From assembly GCA_029931905.1 (NCBI GenBank), contig JAOZRH010000007.1, positions 414 to 16,506 on the forward strand: a stretch of 16,093 nt of DNA. The letters run 5' to 3'. A program made the position numbers and the translations under genes. Shown piece after piece: positions 6,700-15,231 of the stretch (positions are counted from its first letter, which is position 1; each line of letters opens with the position of its first letter). The notes beneath the pieces were generated by a model. It was not told where the DNA came from, searched no databases, and saw nothing but the letters and a program-made list of their open reading frames with translations. This stretch comes from Fidelibacterota bacterium (GTDB taxonomy: Bacteria; Fidelibacterota; Fidelibacteria; Fidelibacterales; Fidelibacteraceae).

Positions 6700-7902
6700 A
6701 TGAGTTTAAAAAATAAAAAAATATTAATAGGTTTGACGGGTGGAATTGCAATTTATAAGATTGCTTCTCTCGTTCGCCGTCTCACAAAAGATTATAATTG
6801 TGATGTTAATATTATTATGACAAAATCGGCAAAAGAATTTATGACTCCTCTTATTTTTGAAACATTTTCAGGAAATAAAGTTCTCTTTGATATGTTTGAT
6901 AAAGATAGAGTCGTTTCAACTCGTCATATCGATCTTGTAAGTCAGTCTGATCTTTTTTTGGTTGCACCAGCTACAGCTAACATTGTAGGAAAAGTTGCAA
7001 ATGGTATTGCTGATGACTTATTAAGTACAATGTTAATGACTTCAAAACCAGAAAAAACATTTTTTGCATTGGCGATGAATAAAAACATGTACCACAATCC
7101 ATTTTTCACAATGAACAAAAAAAAATTATACAAAAACGGTTACAATATTATTGAACCAGAAAAAGGGCAATTGGCTACAAATATTGAAGGTGAAGGAATT
7201 GGAAGATTAGCAGATGAAAAAGTAATAATTGACAGTCTATTTTCTACCAACAACAAATTTTTAGATGGAAAAAATATTTTAATTACTGGTGGTCCAACGA
7301 GAGAATATATAGATTCAGTACGATTTATTTCCAATCCTTCTACTGGAAAAATGGGCATTGCTTTAGCTAAATCAGCAAAAAAATTAGGTGGAAATGTAAA
7401 ATTAATTTTAGGTCCTACCTCTATCCTTCCACCAACAAATATTGACACAACTTCGGTAATATCTAGTGAAAATATGAAAAAAGCAGTTTTTGAACAGTTT
7501 GACTGGGCTGATATTGTAATAATGTCTGCGGCTGTTGAAGATATCAAACCAACAAACAAAATATTGAATAAAATTAAAAAAACAGACATTCCTAAATCAA
7601 TAAATTTGACAAAAACAGAAGATATTCTATTAAAATTGGGCGAACAAAAACAAAACCAATTATTGGTTGGATTTAGTGTAGAAACAGAAAATACGATTAA
7701 AAATTCAATTAATAAATTAATTAAGAAAAACCTTGATTTTATAATTTTAAACAATCCGAATGAGAGTGGTGCTGGTTTTGGGAATGATACAAATAGAGTA
7801 ACAATAATTACGAAAAACGAAGAAATTATTGAAAAAGAATTGATGACAAAAGATGAATTATCTGATGAAATATTTAAAATAATTAGTAATAATCTGCCAT
7901 AA
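6700..7902 (+). CDS. coaBC: Bifunctional phosphopantothenoylcysteine decarboxylase / phosphopantothenate-cysteine ligase
   Basis: CoaBC joins 4'-phosphopantothenate to cysteine (CoaB, CTP-dependent) and decarboxylates the product with FMN (CoaC), two steps of coenzyme A synthesis. CoaC half (1-185): GLTGGIAIYK, STRHIDL with H76, VAPATANIVGKVANGIADDLLS, and AMNKNMYHNPF with N127. CoaB half (190-400): ITGGPTREYIDSVRFISNPSTGKMG, SAAVEDIKP, KIKK, GFSVETEN and ESGAGFGNDTNRVTII. The normal segment LACGxxGxGRM, whose Cys (E. coli C158) reduces the enethiol intermediate, reads QLATNIEGEGIGRLAD here. Thr160 replaces the Cys and two residues are inserted before the Arg. The only cysteine in the protein is C34. 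The CoaB half looks complete. No clear ribosome site precedes the ATG, so translation may be coupled to rpoZ, 28 bp upstream. Confidence 0.93.
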   Translation: MSLKNKKILIGLTGGIAIYKIASLVRRLTKDYNCDVNIIMTKSAKEFMTPLIFETFSGNKVLFDMFDKDRVVSTRHIDLVSQSDLFLVAPATANIVGKVANGIADDLLSTMLMTSKPEKTFFALAMNKNMYHNPFFTMNKKKLYKNGYNIIEPEKGQLATNIEGEGIGRLADEKVIIDSLFSTNNKFLDGKNILITGGPTREYIDSVRFISNPSTGKMGIALAKSAKKLGGNVKLILGPTSILPPTNIDTTSVISSENMKKAVFEQFDWADIVIMSAAVEDIKPTNKILNKIKKTDIPKSINLTKTEDILLKLGEQKQNQLLVGFSVETENTIKNSINKLIKKNLDFIILNNPNESGAGFGNDTNRVTIITKNEEIIEKELMTKDELSDEIFKIISNNLP

Positions 7903-7946
7903 TTCACAAGAGATATTAAAAAATAAATGAAACATTTTAGGAATAA

Positions 7947-8579
7947 ATGAATATTGATAGAAAAACGATACGATATTTAAGATATTTGCGAGATGTTTAC
8001 GGAAATAAAATAATTTTAAACAAAGACTTATTAATGAATGAATTAGAACAATATAAAAAAGAAATAGAAAATTGTAAAAAATGTATATTAGGCGAAAGCA
8101 GAATTAAATTTGTATTTGGTGATGGAAATCCAAATGCTGACATTATGTTTGTTGGTGAAGCTCCGGGAGCTACTGAAGATCAAACTGGAATTACTTTTAT
8201 TGGAAGAGCTGGAAAACTTCTTGACAAATTATTGTTAAATATAAATTTACAACGATCAGATATTTTTATTGCTAATGTTCTCAAATGTCGTCCACCAGCA
8301 AACCGCGACCCACTTCCTTCAGAAATTGCAATTTGTGAAAAATATTTACACAAACAAATTTCTATTATTAAACCAAAAGTAATTATTGCATTGGGAAGAA
8401 TTGCAGGAAAGACACTAATTAAACAAGAATTAGCTTTAGGAAAAATGAGAGGCAAGAAATATAATTATCAAAATGTTGATTTATATGTAACCTATCATCC
8501 AGCCGCAATTCTGAGAAATCCAAATTGGAAAGATAGCATAGTTTCAGATTTCCAAATGATTGCAAAAAAATATTTGTAA
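7947..8579 (+). CDS. udg: Family 4 uracil-DNA glycosylase (4Fe-4S type)
   Basis: This enzyme removes uracil, from cytosine deamination or misincorporation, to start base-excision repair. Family 4 hallmarks: GEAPGATEDQTGITFIGRAGKLL (70-92), TYHPAAILRNP with H184, and the four iron-sulfur cysteines C43, C46, C114 and C130, arranged as CxxC followed by CRPPANRDP and a final Cys. The 210 residues include a helical N-terminal extension (1-35) beyond the minimal domain. An AGGA lies about four bases before the ATG. It is placed 44 bp after coaBC and 26 bp before dnaB, within the same unit. No typical family 1 UDG is seen in the window. Confidence 0.94.
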   Translation: MNIDRKTIRYLRYLRDVYGNKIILNKDLLMNELEQYKKEIENCKKCILGESRIKFVFGDGNPNADIMFVGEAPGATEDQTGITFIGRAGKLLDKLLLNINLQRSDIFIANVLKCRPPANRDPLPSEIAICEKYLHKQISIIKPKVIIALGRIAGKTLIKQELALGKMRGKKYNYQNVDLYVTYHPAAILRNPNWKDSIVSDFQMIAKKYL

Positions 8580-8605
8580 CAACATATTTAGTGAGGATTT
8601 AAAAA

Positions 8606-9976
8606 TTGACAGAAGATATTACAAGAACACCACCTCAATCAATTGAAGCTGAAATTGCTGTATTGGGAGCAATGATGTTGGAACCAACAGCTACTTTTCG
8701 TGGATTAGAATTATTAGATGAACCAGATTTTTATAAAGAATCTCACCAATTTCTATTCAGAGCGATGAAAGAATTATCAAAAAATCTACAAGCTATTGAT
8801 TATCTTACTGTTACAGAAAAACTTATACAATTAAAACTATTAGATAAAATTGGTGGAGCTACAACTATATCAAAAATTGTAGCATCAGTTCCCACAGCAG
8901 CTAATATTGATTATTATGCTCAAATTGTTAGTGATAAAGCAACATTGAGAACAATCATAAAAACTTCAACAAAACTTATTACAGATGCATATAATGAAGA
9001 CGAAGAAGTAGGAACAATGTTGGATAATGCAGAACAAAATATATTTTCACTGAAAGAACGAACATTCGAAGGTGATTTTAATTCTATGACCAACATTATT
9101 CAAGATACAATAGATCATGTAGATAAATTGGCTCATCATAAGGGTGAAGTTATTGGAGTCCATACTGGTTTCGGTCAATTAGATTCAATGACTTCCGGAT
9201 TTCAGTCATCAGATCTTATTATTCTTGCTGGACGACCTTCTATGGGAAAAACAGCATTAGCTATTTCAATGGCTCGCAATATGGCTGTATCGCACAATTA
9301 TAAAGTTGGATTTTTCTCATTGGAAATGTCAGAACAACAAGTTGGGTTAAGATTATTAAGCTCTCAAAGCGGAATTGATCACCAAAAACTAAGACAAGGT
9401 AATATTCCTGCAGTATTGTGGACCGATTTAACAAAGGCTGCGGGTGAATTATCAGATGCAAATCTTTTTATTGATGATACCGCTGGATTAAATATTTTAG
9501 ACATTCGCAGTAGAGCAAGACGATTAAAAAACGAACATGGATTAGATGTGATATTTATTGATTATTTACAATTAGCACATGCAACTGGAAAAATCGACAA
9601 TAGACAACATGAAATATCCAATATTAGTCAAGGTTTAAAAGCGTTGGCAAAAGAATTAAAAATACCTGTTATTGCACTTTCACAACTAAGTCGTGAAGTT
9701 GAAAAAAGAGGTGGAGATCATAAACCACAATTATCAGATTTGAGAGAATCAGGCGCTATTGAACAAGATGCTGATATTGTAATGTTTATTTTCCGTAAAA
9801 TAGTTTATTCTAAAGATCCCGAAGATGAAGGAAAAGCTGAATTAATTATTTCTAAACAAAGAAATGGACCAATTGGTTCTGTAAATTTAAACTTTCAAAA
9901 AAATATTGCAAGATTTTTCGAATTGGCTTATGGCGAATATCAAAATGAAGTAGATAGTGAGCTTGATGATTTCTAA
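8606..9976 (+). CDS. dnaB: Replicative DNA helicase
   Basis: DnaB is the hexameric 5'-3' helicase that unwinds DNA ahead of the replisome. The N-terminal domain (about 9-110) begins RTPPQSIEAEIAVLGAMML. A linker helix leads to the RecA-like motor (about 180-445). Motifs: Walker A GRPSMGKT (209-216), FFSLEMS with catalytic E240, Walker B VIFIDY (315-320), ALSQLSREVEKR, LRESGAIEQDADIVMF, and KQRNGP with the probable arginine finger R419. The 456 residues match the family's usual length, and no intein interrupts the motor, a common insertion place. The start is TTG at 8606, nine bases after GAGG; an upstream alternative is not visible and the family N-terminus begins right here. It overlaps the relA/spoT gene at its 3' end. 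Confidence 0.96.
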   Translation: MTEDITRTPPQSIEAEIAVLGAMMLEPTATFRGLELLDEPDFYKESHQFLFRAMKELSKNLQAIDYLTVTEKLIQLKLLDKIGGATTISKIVASVPTAANIDYYAQIVSDKATLRTIIKTSTKLITDAYNEDEEVGTMLDNAEQNIFSLKERTFEGDFNSMTNIIQDTIDHVDKLAHHKGEVIGVHTGFGQLDSMTSGFQSSDLIILAGRPSMGKTALAISMARNMAVSHNYKVGFFSLEMSEQQVGLRLLSSQSGIDHQKLRQGNIPAVLWTDLTKAAGELSDANLFIDDTAGLNILDIRSRARRLKNEHGLDVIFIDYLQLAHATGKIDNRQHEISNISQGLKALAKELKIPVIALSQLSREVEKRGGDHKPQLSDLRESGAIEQDADIVMFIFRKIVYSKDPEDEGKAELIISKQRNGPIGSVNLNFQKNIARFFELAYGEYQNEVDSELDDF

Positions 9977-12128
9977 AGAAAAAAGTAAGTATTCAAAAAA
10001 ATTTAACTCATTAATAGATAAAATTAGAGAATACAATTCTGGTGTGGAAAAAGATATTCCATTGATTTGGAAAACATATATTTTTGCTAAAAAGGGACAT
10101 GCTAATCAATTTAGATTGTCTGGCGAACCATATTTTGAACATTTATATCAAACTGCAATAATTCTTACAGAATTGTCTATGGATACTACAACAATTTGTG
10201 CTGGATTACTTCACGATATTTTAGAAGATACCGATTACTCAAAAAAAACAATAGCAAGTGAATTTTCTGACACTATTGCTGATATTGTGGAGGGTGTTAC
10301 AAAAATAAGTGATATAAAATTTAATAGCCAAGAAGATAAACAAGCAAATAATTTTAGGAAAATGTTGCTTAGCGTAGCAAATGATATTAGAGTTATTATT
10401 GTAAAATTTGCTGACAGACTAAATAATATGAGAACATTAGATATAATGATAAAATCTAAACAGGAACGAATATCGCTTGAAACTCGTGATATTTACGCTC
10501 CACTCGCTCATCGATTAGGAATGTATAAAATTAAAAGCGAATTTGAAGAATTATCTTTTAAATTTTTAGAACCAGAACGATATAAATTTTTACAACAACA
10601 TTTACATAAAAATAAAAAATATATTGATAAGTATATTATCGAATTTCAAAAAACGATAGAAAATTCTTTGAAAAAAAGTAATATTAATGCGACAATAATT
10701 GGAAGAATTAAAAATTTATCATCAATAAATAAAAAAATGAATAAACAAAATATTGATTTTGATAAAATTTATGATATTCTTGCAATTAGAATTATGGTGG
10801 ATAGTGTTACTAATTGTTATGCTGTATTGGGAATTATTCACCAACAGTTTAAACCGATTGCAGAAAGATTTAAAGATTTCATTGCGACACAAAAAACAAA
10901 TGGGTATCAATCTGTCCATACAACAGTAATAGGTCCAGAAGGGAAAAATGTAGAAGTTCAAATTAGAACTCATGAAATGAATAGAATTGCCGAAACTGGA
11001 ATCGCTGCACATTGGAAATATAAAGAATCCGATGGTAATATTAATGAAATCGATAATAAAATTTTATGGTTAAGGGAATTAATCGATATTCTTAAAACCG
11101 ATCCAAACAGCAGTAATGACTTTATGGAAACATTAAAAATCGATCTTTTCAAAGAAGAAATTTTTGTATTTACACCTAAAGGCGATTTAATTACATTACC
11201 ACAAAAAGCTACTGCTCTTGATTTTGCATTTGCAGTGCATACCGAAGTTGGATTATCCTGTATTGGTTCAAAAGTAAATTCAAAGATTGTTACATTAAAC
11301 ACAATGTTAAGTAGTGGTGATAAGGTTGAAATTCTTACATCAAAAAATATTAAACCAAGTTATAACTGGTTAAAATTTGTTAAAACTAATAGAGCAAAAT
11401 CTCGCATCAAAAGATGGTTCCAAAAGAATGAATTTGATGAAAGTGTAGCTTTAGGCAAAGAAATATTTGAAAAAAATCTTCGTAAATTAAAAATGGCCGA
11501 TAAAATCAAACCTTTGTTAGCCAGACATGAAGAAATGGGATTTCAAACACAAAGCCTTTTATATCAAGCAATTGGAAATGGAAAAATAACAGTAAAAGAA
11601 TTGTTAGATAATTATTGTGACGAAGAAAAAGAAATTAAAGAAGATGGTATTAAACCTTTTAATGTTTTTTCAAGAATTTTTAGAAGCACATCTAATGGTG
11701 TAACTATTCAGGGTGTTGATAATGTTATGGTCAATTTTGCCAAATGTTGTAGCCCAATACCGGGTGATGATATTGTTGGATATATCACAAGAGGTAAAGG
11801 AATTACAATACATCGTAGTGATTGTAAAAATATTCCAACAAAAGAAGAAGAAGTAGATAGATTAATAGATGTAAATTGGGATAAGAATATAGATTATACA
11901 TTTTACTCACATTTAAATATTTTATGTGAAAACAGAAATGGAATGGTTAGCGACATCAGTAATGTTATACAAAATATGAAAACAAGTATAGCTTCAATAA
12001 ACATGAAAACTGAAGGGCCTATTGTACAGGGTAATATAATAATAATTGTTGACAATTTAAAACACACAAAAAATGTTATCAAAAATATTAAAAAAATAAA
12101 TGGAATAATAAAAATAAATAGAATATAA
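9957..12128 (+). CDS. spoT: Bifunctional (p)ppGpp synthetase/hydrolase, RelA/SpoT family
   Basis: Makes (p)ppGpp from GTP or GDP plus ATP during starvation and also degrades it. Numbering is from GTG 9957. HD hydrolase domain: FRLSGEPYFEH (H62), LLHDILEDT (H86, D87) and FADRLNNMRTL (D153), so the metal ligands are present; the usual LHNM reads LNNM. Synthetase domain: YDILAIRIMVDS, the RFKD motif (304-307) typical of bifunctional Rsh enzymes rather than the EXDD of RelA, NGYQSVHTTV, and EVQIRTHEMNRIAETGIAAHWKYKE. Regulatory part: TGS domain (about 401-462), zinc-finger-like region with AKCCSPIPGDDIVGYITRGKGITIHRSDC (595-623), and ACT domain (about 650-723). The ATG at 9966, four bases after GTGAG, is an equally good start. 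It overlaps dnaB by 11-20 bp. Confidence 0.94.
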   Translation: MSLMISKEKSKYSKKFNSLIDKIREYNSGVEKDIPLIWKTYIFAKKGHANQFRLSGEPYFEHLYQTAIILTELSMDTTTICAGLLHDILEDTDYSKKTIASEFSDTIADIVEGVTKISDIKFNSQEDKQANNFRKMLLSVANDIRVIIVKFADRLNNMRTLDIMIKSKQERISLETRDIYAPLAHRLGMYKIKSEFEELSFKFLEPERYKFLQQHLHKNKKYIDKYIIEFQKTIENSLKKSNINATIIGRIKNLSSINKKMNKQNIDFDKIYDILAIRIMVDSVTNCYAVLGIIHQQFKPIAERFKDFIATQKTNGYQSVHTTVIGPEGKNVEVQIRTHEMNRIAETGIAAHWKYKESDGNINEIDNKILWLRELIDILKTDPNSSNDFMETLKIDLFKEEIFVFTPKGDLITLPQKATALDFAFAVHTEVGLSCIGSKVNSKIVTLNTMLSSGDKVEILTSKNIKPSYNWLKFVKTNRAKSRIKRWFQKNEFDESVALGKEIFEKNLRKLKMADKIKPLLARHEEMGFQTQSLLYQAIGNGKITVKELLDNYCDEEKEIKEDGIKPFNVFSRIFRSTSNGVTIQGVDNVMVNFAKCCSPIPGDDIVGYITRGKGITIHRSDCKNIPTKEEEVDRLIDVNWDKNIDYTFYSHLNILCENRNGMVSDISNVIQNMKTSIASINMKTEGPIVQGNIIIIVDNLKHTKNVIKNIKKINGIIKINRI

Positions 12129-12141
12129 AATAAGGAAGTAT

Positions 12142-12456
12142 ATGACAAAAAAAACTTTTACAAAAATTGATATTACAAGAGAATTATCAAGTGTGTCTGG
12201 TGTTTCTCAAAAAGAATTAAAACCACTTGTTGATGATTTTTTTACTAGTATAAGACAACTCTTAATGAAAGATGTTGCTGAAGATGTTATTAGAATTGAA
12301 GTTCGTAATTTTGGAACACTTGAAGTGAAGCCAACAAAAGCAAAACCTAAAGCTCGAAATCCACGAACAAATGAAATTGTATATGTAAAGGCTCATAAAA
12401 AAACACACTTTATCCCCGGCAAATTATTGAAAGAATATTTAACAAAACCTTTATAA
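12142..12456 (+). CDS. HU/IHF family DNA-binding protein
   Basis: A small dimeric nucleoid protein that bends DNA. The 104 residues carry the family architecture: an N-terminal helical part (KIDITRELSSVSGVSQKELKPLVDDFFTSI), then the beta-ribbon arm RIEVRNFGTLEVKPTKAKPKARNPRTNEIVYVKAHKKTHFIPGKLLKE (49-96), with the Asn-Pro wedge that intercalates into DNA. It is slightly longer than typical HU (about 90), through a few extra N-terminal residues and the loop VAEDVI. Whether it behaves as non-specific HU or site-specific IHF cannot be told. AAGGA lies about seven bases before the ATG. It begins 13 bp after the relA/spoT stop and ends 7 bp before ruvX. Confidence 0.92.
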   Translation: MTKKTFTKIDITRELSSVSGVSQKELKPLVDDFFTSIRQLLMKDVAEDVIRIEVRNFGTLEVKPTKAKPKARNPRTNEIVYVKAHKKTHFIPGKLLKEYLTKPL

Positions 12457-12463
12457 AACAATC

Positions 12464-12883
12464 ATGAGAACAATTTCAATTGATTATGGAAGTCAGCGAG
12501 TAGGAATGGCTATTTCTGACCCATTAAATATTATTCCAATTTCTTTACCAACTCTAATTATTGATAATTCAAATAAAATTGCAATTGAAAAGATAAAAAA
12601 TGTACATGAAAAATATTCTTTTGGAAAAATAATTATCGGTTACCCTATTGGACTTTCAGGAAATAAAACTAATCAAACAAAAGAAGTGGATAATTTTATT
12701 GAATTGCTAAAAAATAATTTTGATTGCCCAATAATTAAATGGGACGAACGATATACAAGTGTAGAAGCAAAAGAAATACTAATTAAAAAAGGGATAAATG
12801 TAATTAAAAACAAAGAAAAAGTGGATCAAATGTCTGCTTTTATAATGATGCGAGAATATTTAAATTCAAATAATTATTATTAA
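12464..12883 (+). CDS. ruvX: RuvX/YqgF family putative Holliday-junction resolvase / pre-16S rRNA nuclease
   Basis: A RNase H-fold protein. Family members have been linked both to Holliday-junction resolution and to 5' maturation of 16S rRNA; the rRNA role is better supported in E. coli. Motifs: IDYGSQRVGMAISDP with the first acidic ligand D7, IIIGYPIGLSGNKTNQT, KWDERYTSVEAK with D104 and E105, and EKVDQMSAFIMMREYL with the last acidic ligand. The 139 residues are a normal length. No ribosome-binding site is visible before the ATG. It lies 7 bp after the HU stop, so re-initiation is likely. lnt follows with a 3-bp gap. Confidence 0.93.
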   Translation: MRTISIDYGSQRVGMAISDPLNIIPISLPTLIIDNSNKIAIEKIKNVHEKYSFGKIIIGYPIGLSGNKTNQTKEVDNFIELLKNNFDCPIIKWDERYTSVEAKEILIKKGINVIKNKEKVDQMSAFIMMREYLNSNNYY

Positions 12884-12886
12884 TAT

Positions 12887-14458
12887 ATGAACAATAGATT
12901 AAAAAGTATTTCTAAATTTATACTTAACCATCGTTTTATCAGTATTTTTATTTCGGTGATTTTTATTGTATTATCTTTTGCACCAATTAATCAATATTAT
13001 TTAATATTTTTTTCAATAATACCACTTGTTCATATTCTTAATAATAGAAAAAATGGATTTTTTACAGGATATTTTTTTGGTTTTGTTTACTCTGTTTTTA
13101 TGATTCATTGGCTTGCTTTTAATGAGGGAACTCACCCTATATTTGCCACTATTTCAATGATATTGGGATCGTTATATTTAGCAATAAATTATGGTTTAAT
13201 TGGATTATTATTTAGTTTTATTAAAAAATATTATCCTAATATTGCATTGTGGTCACTCCCATTTTTGTGGATTTCAGTAGAATTTATTAGAAGTTATGGC
13301 GTTTTTGGATTCCCATGGATTGCACTTGGAAATTCTCAAGTAAAAAACTTAACATTTCTACAAATAGTTGATTTTGGTGGAATTTACCTAGTTTCTTTTA
13401 TCATTATTTTAATAAATATTCTGTTATATAAAGCAATTTTATCAACAAAGAATAGTTATAAAAATTTTAATAAATATTTCATTACTATCGCTTTATTAAT
13501 TGCCATACCATATTTTTATGGAATAATTGTCCTAAATACAAATTACAAAATATCAAATGAAATTACTTTCAGGGTAATACAACCGAATTATGGCTCTTTA
13601 GAAAAATGGAAAATTCAAAACAGAAAGAAAGTTTTCAGAAATCTTGATTCTCTAAGTATGCAATCTGGAATTGATTCTATTGATGTCATTGTTTGGCCAG
13701 AAAGTGCAACTCCAGTTCATATCCGTAAAAGTAAATATAGAAGAATAGTAGAAAATATTGTTAATAAAACCAACAAAACACTTATTTTAGGATCTCCAGA
13801 TCATTTTTACAAAAATAAAAAAATTGTTTTTAATAATAGTTTATTTGCTTTCGAAAGTAAAAATGGGATTATAAGCGAATATGATAAAACCTATCTTGTT
13901 CCATTTGGAGAGTATATACCCTTTTCAAACAAATTCGAATTTTTAAAAAAACTAAATCTTGGACAATCTAATTTTTCACCAGGAGAAAAAAACAATCCGT
14001 TTACCATATTAAATAATAAAGTCACATTATCTCCAATGATTTGCTATGAATCAATTTTTCCTCAAATCAGTATTAACAATGTTAGAAAAGGTGCACAATA
14101 TCATATAAATGCAACTAATGATTCATGGTTCGGAAATTCTTTTGGACCATATCAACATGCATCACAATCTATTGTAAGAGCTGTTGAATCTAAACGAGCA
14201 TTTGTAAGATGTGCAAATACAGGAATTTCAATGGCAATAACTCCAAAAGGCTTTGTGAAAGAAAAAATTTCATTGAATAAAAAGGGATTTTTTGATGTAA
14301 AATTAAAGACATTTTCTTATACAACTATTTACACAAAATTTGGAAATATTTTTGCTATTATTTGTGTAATTATTTCAACTATTATTTTTGCATTTATATT
14401 TATCGAAAAACTAAAACAAAAAATAAAAAACAGACAAGAAATGAAAACTGGCAATTAA
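12887..14458 (+). CDS. lnt: Apolipoprotein N-acyltransferase
   Basis: Lnt adds the third acyl chain to the N-terminal cysteine of lipoproteins at the periplasmic face of the inner membrane, the last step before export to the outer membrane. Residues 1-215 contain about seven hydrophobic segments, including FLSFAP-like and VEFIRSYGVFGFPWIALGNSQ motifs. Residues 225-475 form the nitrilase-like domain, with the catalytic triad E272 (VWPESATP), K334 (YDKTYLVPFGEY) and C386 (SPMICYESIFP), followed by NATNDSWFGNSFGPYQH. A final transmembrane helix (about 487-508) anchors the C-terminus. The 523 residues match E. coli Lnt (512). The ATG comes 3 bp after the ruvX stop with no clear ribosome site, so translation is probably coupled. 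It is the last gene of the long cluster before a 101-bp gap. Confidence 0.95.
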   Translation: MNNRLKSISKFILNHRFISIFISVIFIVLSFAPINQYYLIFFSIIPLVHILNNRKNGFFTGYFFGFVYSVFMIHWLAFNEGTHPIFATISMILGSLYLAINYGLIGLLFSFIKKYYPNIALWSLPFLWISVEFIRSYGVFGFPWIALGNSQVKNLTFLQIVDFGGIYLVSFIIILINILLYKAILSTKNSYKNFNKYFITIALLIAIPYFYGIIVLNTNYKISNEITFRVIQPNYGSLEKWKIQNRKKVFRNLDSLSMQSGIDSIDVIVWPESATPVHIRKSKYRRIVENIVNKTNKTLILGSPDHFYKNKKIVFNNSLFAFESKNGIISEYDKTYLVPFGEYIPFSNKFEFLKKLNLGQSNFSPGEKNNPFTILNNKVTLSPMICYESIFPQISINNVRKGAQYHINATNDSWFGNSFGPYQHASQSIVRAVESKRAFVRCANTGISMAITPKGFVKEKISLNKKGFFDVKLKTFSYTTIYTKFGNIFAIICVIISTIIFAFIFIEKLKQKIKNRQEMKTGN

Positions 14459-14480
14459 AATGATATTATTAAAACAAAAA

Positions 14481-14508
14481 TCGTTTTCAATTTTAAAAAA
14501 TATATACT
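14481..14508 (+). promoter_or_regulatory. Weak promoter candidate for psd-pssA
   Basis: In the 101-bp gap after lnt, TATACT (14503-14508) lies 45 bases before the strong ribosome site of psd, AAGAGGAG. The only -35 at proper distance is TCGTTT (14481-14486), a poor match. A small AAAAC/GTTTT hairpin overlaps it and is too weak to call a terminator. Confidence 0.25.
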
Positions 14509-14559
14509 AATTCTGATAATTATTTATTATCTTTATTAATAAACTAAGAGGAGCCACAA

Positions 14560-15231
14560 ATGGCAGCAAAAAGCACTACATTATCTTTTCTTTTAATCAC
14601 AATAATCTCTGAAATATTATTCTTAATATTTAAAAATATAACTTATTTAAACACATTATTATTAATCATTGCCAGTGTATCATTATTATTATTTCTATTT
14701 TCACTGTATTTTTTCAGAGACCCAAAAAGAATAACACCAAATGGAAAAGACATTTTAATATCACCAGCTGATGGAAAAATAATTTTAATTAAAGAAAATG
14801 TTTTACATCCTGTATCAAAAGAACCATCAAAAATGGTTTCAATTTTTCTTTCATTAACAGATGTACATATTAATCGTATTCCAATAGATGGAAAAATATC
14901 ATACATTAAATATCAAAAAGGGAAATTTTTAACAGCTTTTAACCCCAAGGCATCTGATTTAAATGAACGATATATTTTTGATATTAATTCAAAATTTGGA
15001 CTTATTAGAGTACAGCAAGTTGCGGGAATTATTGCAAGAAGATTAGTGTGCAATTTAAAATTAAACGATATTGTTAAAACAGGTGAAAAATTTGGATTAA
15101 TGAAGTTTAGTAGTAGAATTGATTTAATAATTCCCAATAAACAATTTAATTTAAAAACAAAACTTAACGAAACAGTTGTTGGTGGAGAAACAATAATTGG
15201 AGAATTTATTAATAAAGACAAAGTATTATGA
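14560..15231 (+). CDS. psd: Phosphatidylserine decarboxylase, short archaetidylserine-decarboxylase-like form
   Basis: A pyruvoyl-dependent membrane enzyme that converts phosphatidylserine to phosphatidylethanolamine. The 223 residues match the short class of the family, and two hydrophobic segments (about 8-25 and 30-52) lead to FFRDPKR. The core shows ISPADGKI with D71, SLTDVHINRIPIDGKI with H103, and VQQVAGIIARRLV. The proenzyme normally cuts itself between Gly and Ser in a motif such as FGSRVD and turns the Ser into the pyruvoyl group. Here the sequence is KFSSRIDLIIP, with Ser184-Ser185. Ser185 keeps the position that becomes pyruvoyl, but Gly is replaced by Ser through one base (GGT to AGT). 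GAGGAG lies six bases before the ATG. The stop TGA overlaps the pssA start (ATGA), so the two steps of the pathway are coupled. Confidence 0.92.
   Translation: MAAKSTTLSFLLITIISEILFLIFKNITYLNTLLLIIASVSLLLFLFSLYFFRDPKRITPNGKDILISPADGKIILIKENVLHPVSKEPSKMVSIFLSLTDVHINRIPIDGKISYIKYQKGKFLTAFNPKASDLNERYIFDINSKFGLIRVQQVAGIIARRLVCNLKLNDIVKTGEKFGLMKFSSRIDLIIPNKQFNLKTKLNETVVGGETIIGEFINKDKVL

Noticed and set aside
7140..7907. A 255-codon open frame on the minus strand, antisense to coaBC
   Set aside because: It is a shadow of coaBC: it has no ribosome site, a Ser/Phe/Ile-rich composition from reverse-complemented Lys/Glu/Asn codons, and no family motif. The plus-strand gene is well supported.
8606..9976. 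A possible intein or insertion in dnaB
   Set aside because: The Walker A, catalytic Glu, Walker B and arginine-finger motifs follow each other at the usual distances, and the total length is normal.
14459..14559. A terminator or riboswitch in the lnt-psd gap
   Set aside because: Only a 5-bp AAAAC/GTTTT pairing is visible, with no GC stem and no recognisable aptamer core. It is too weak to call.
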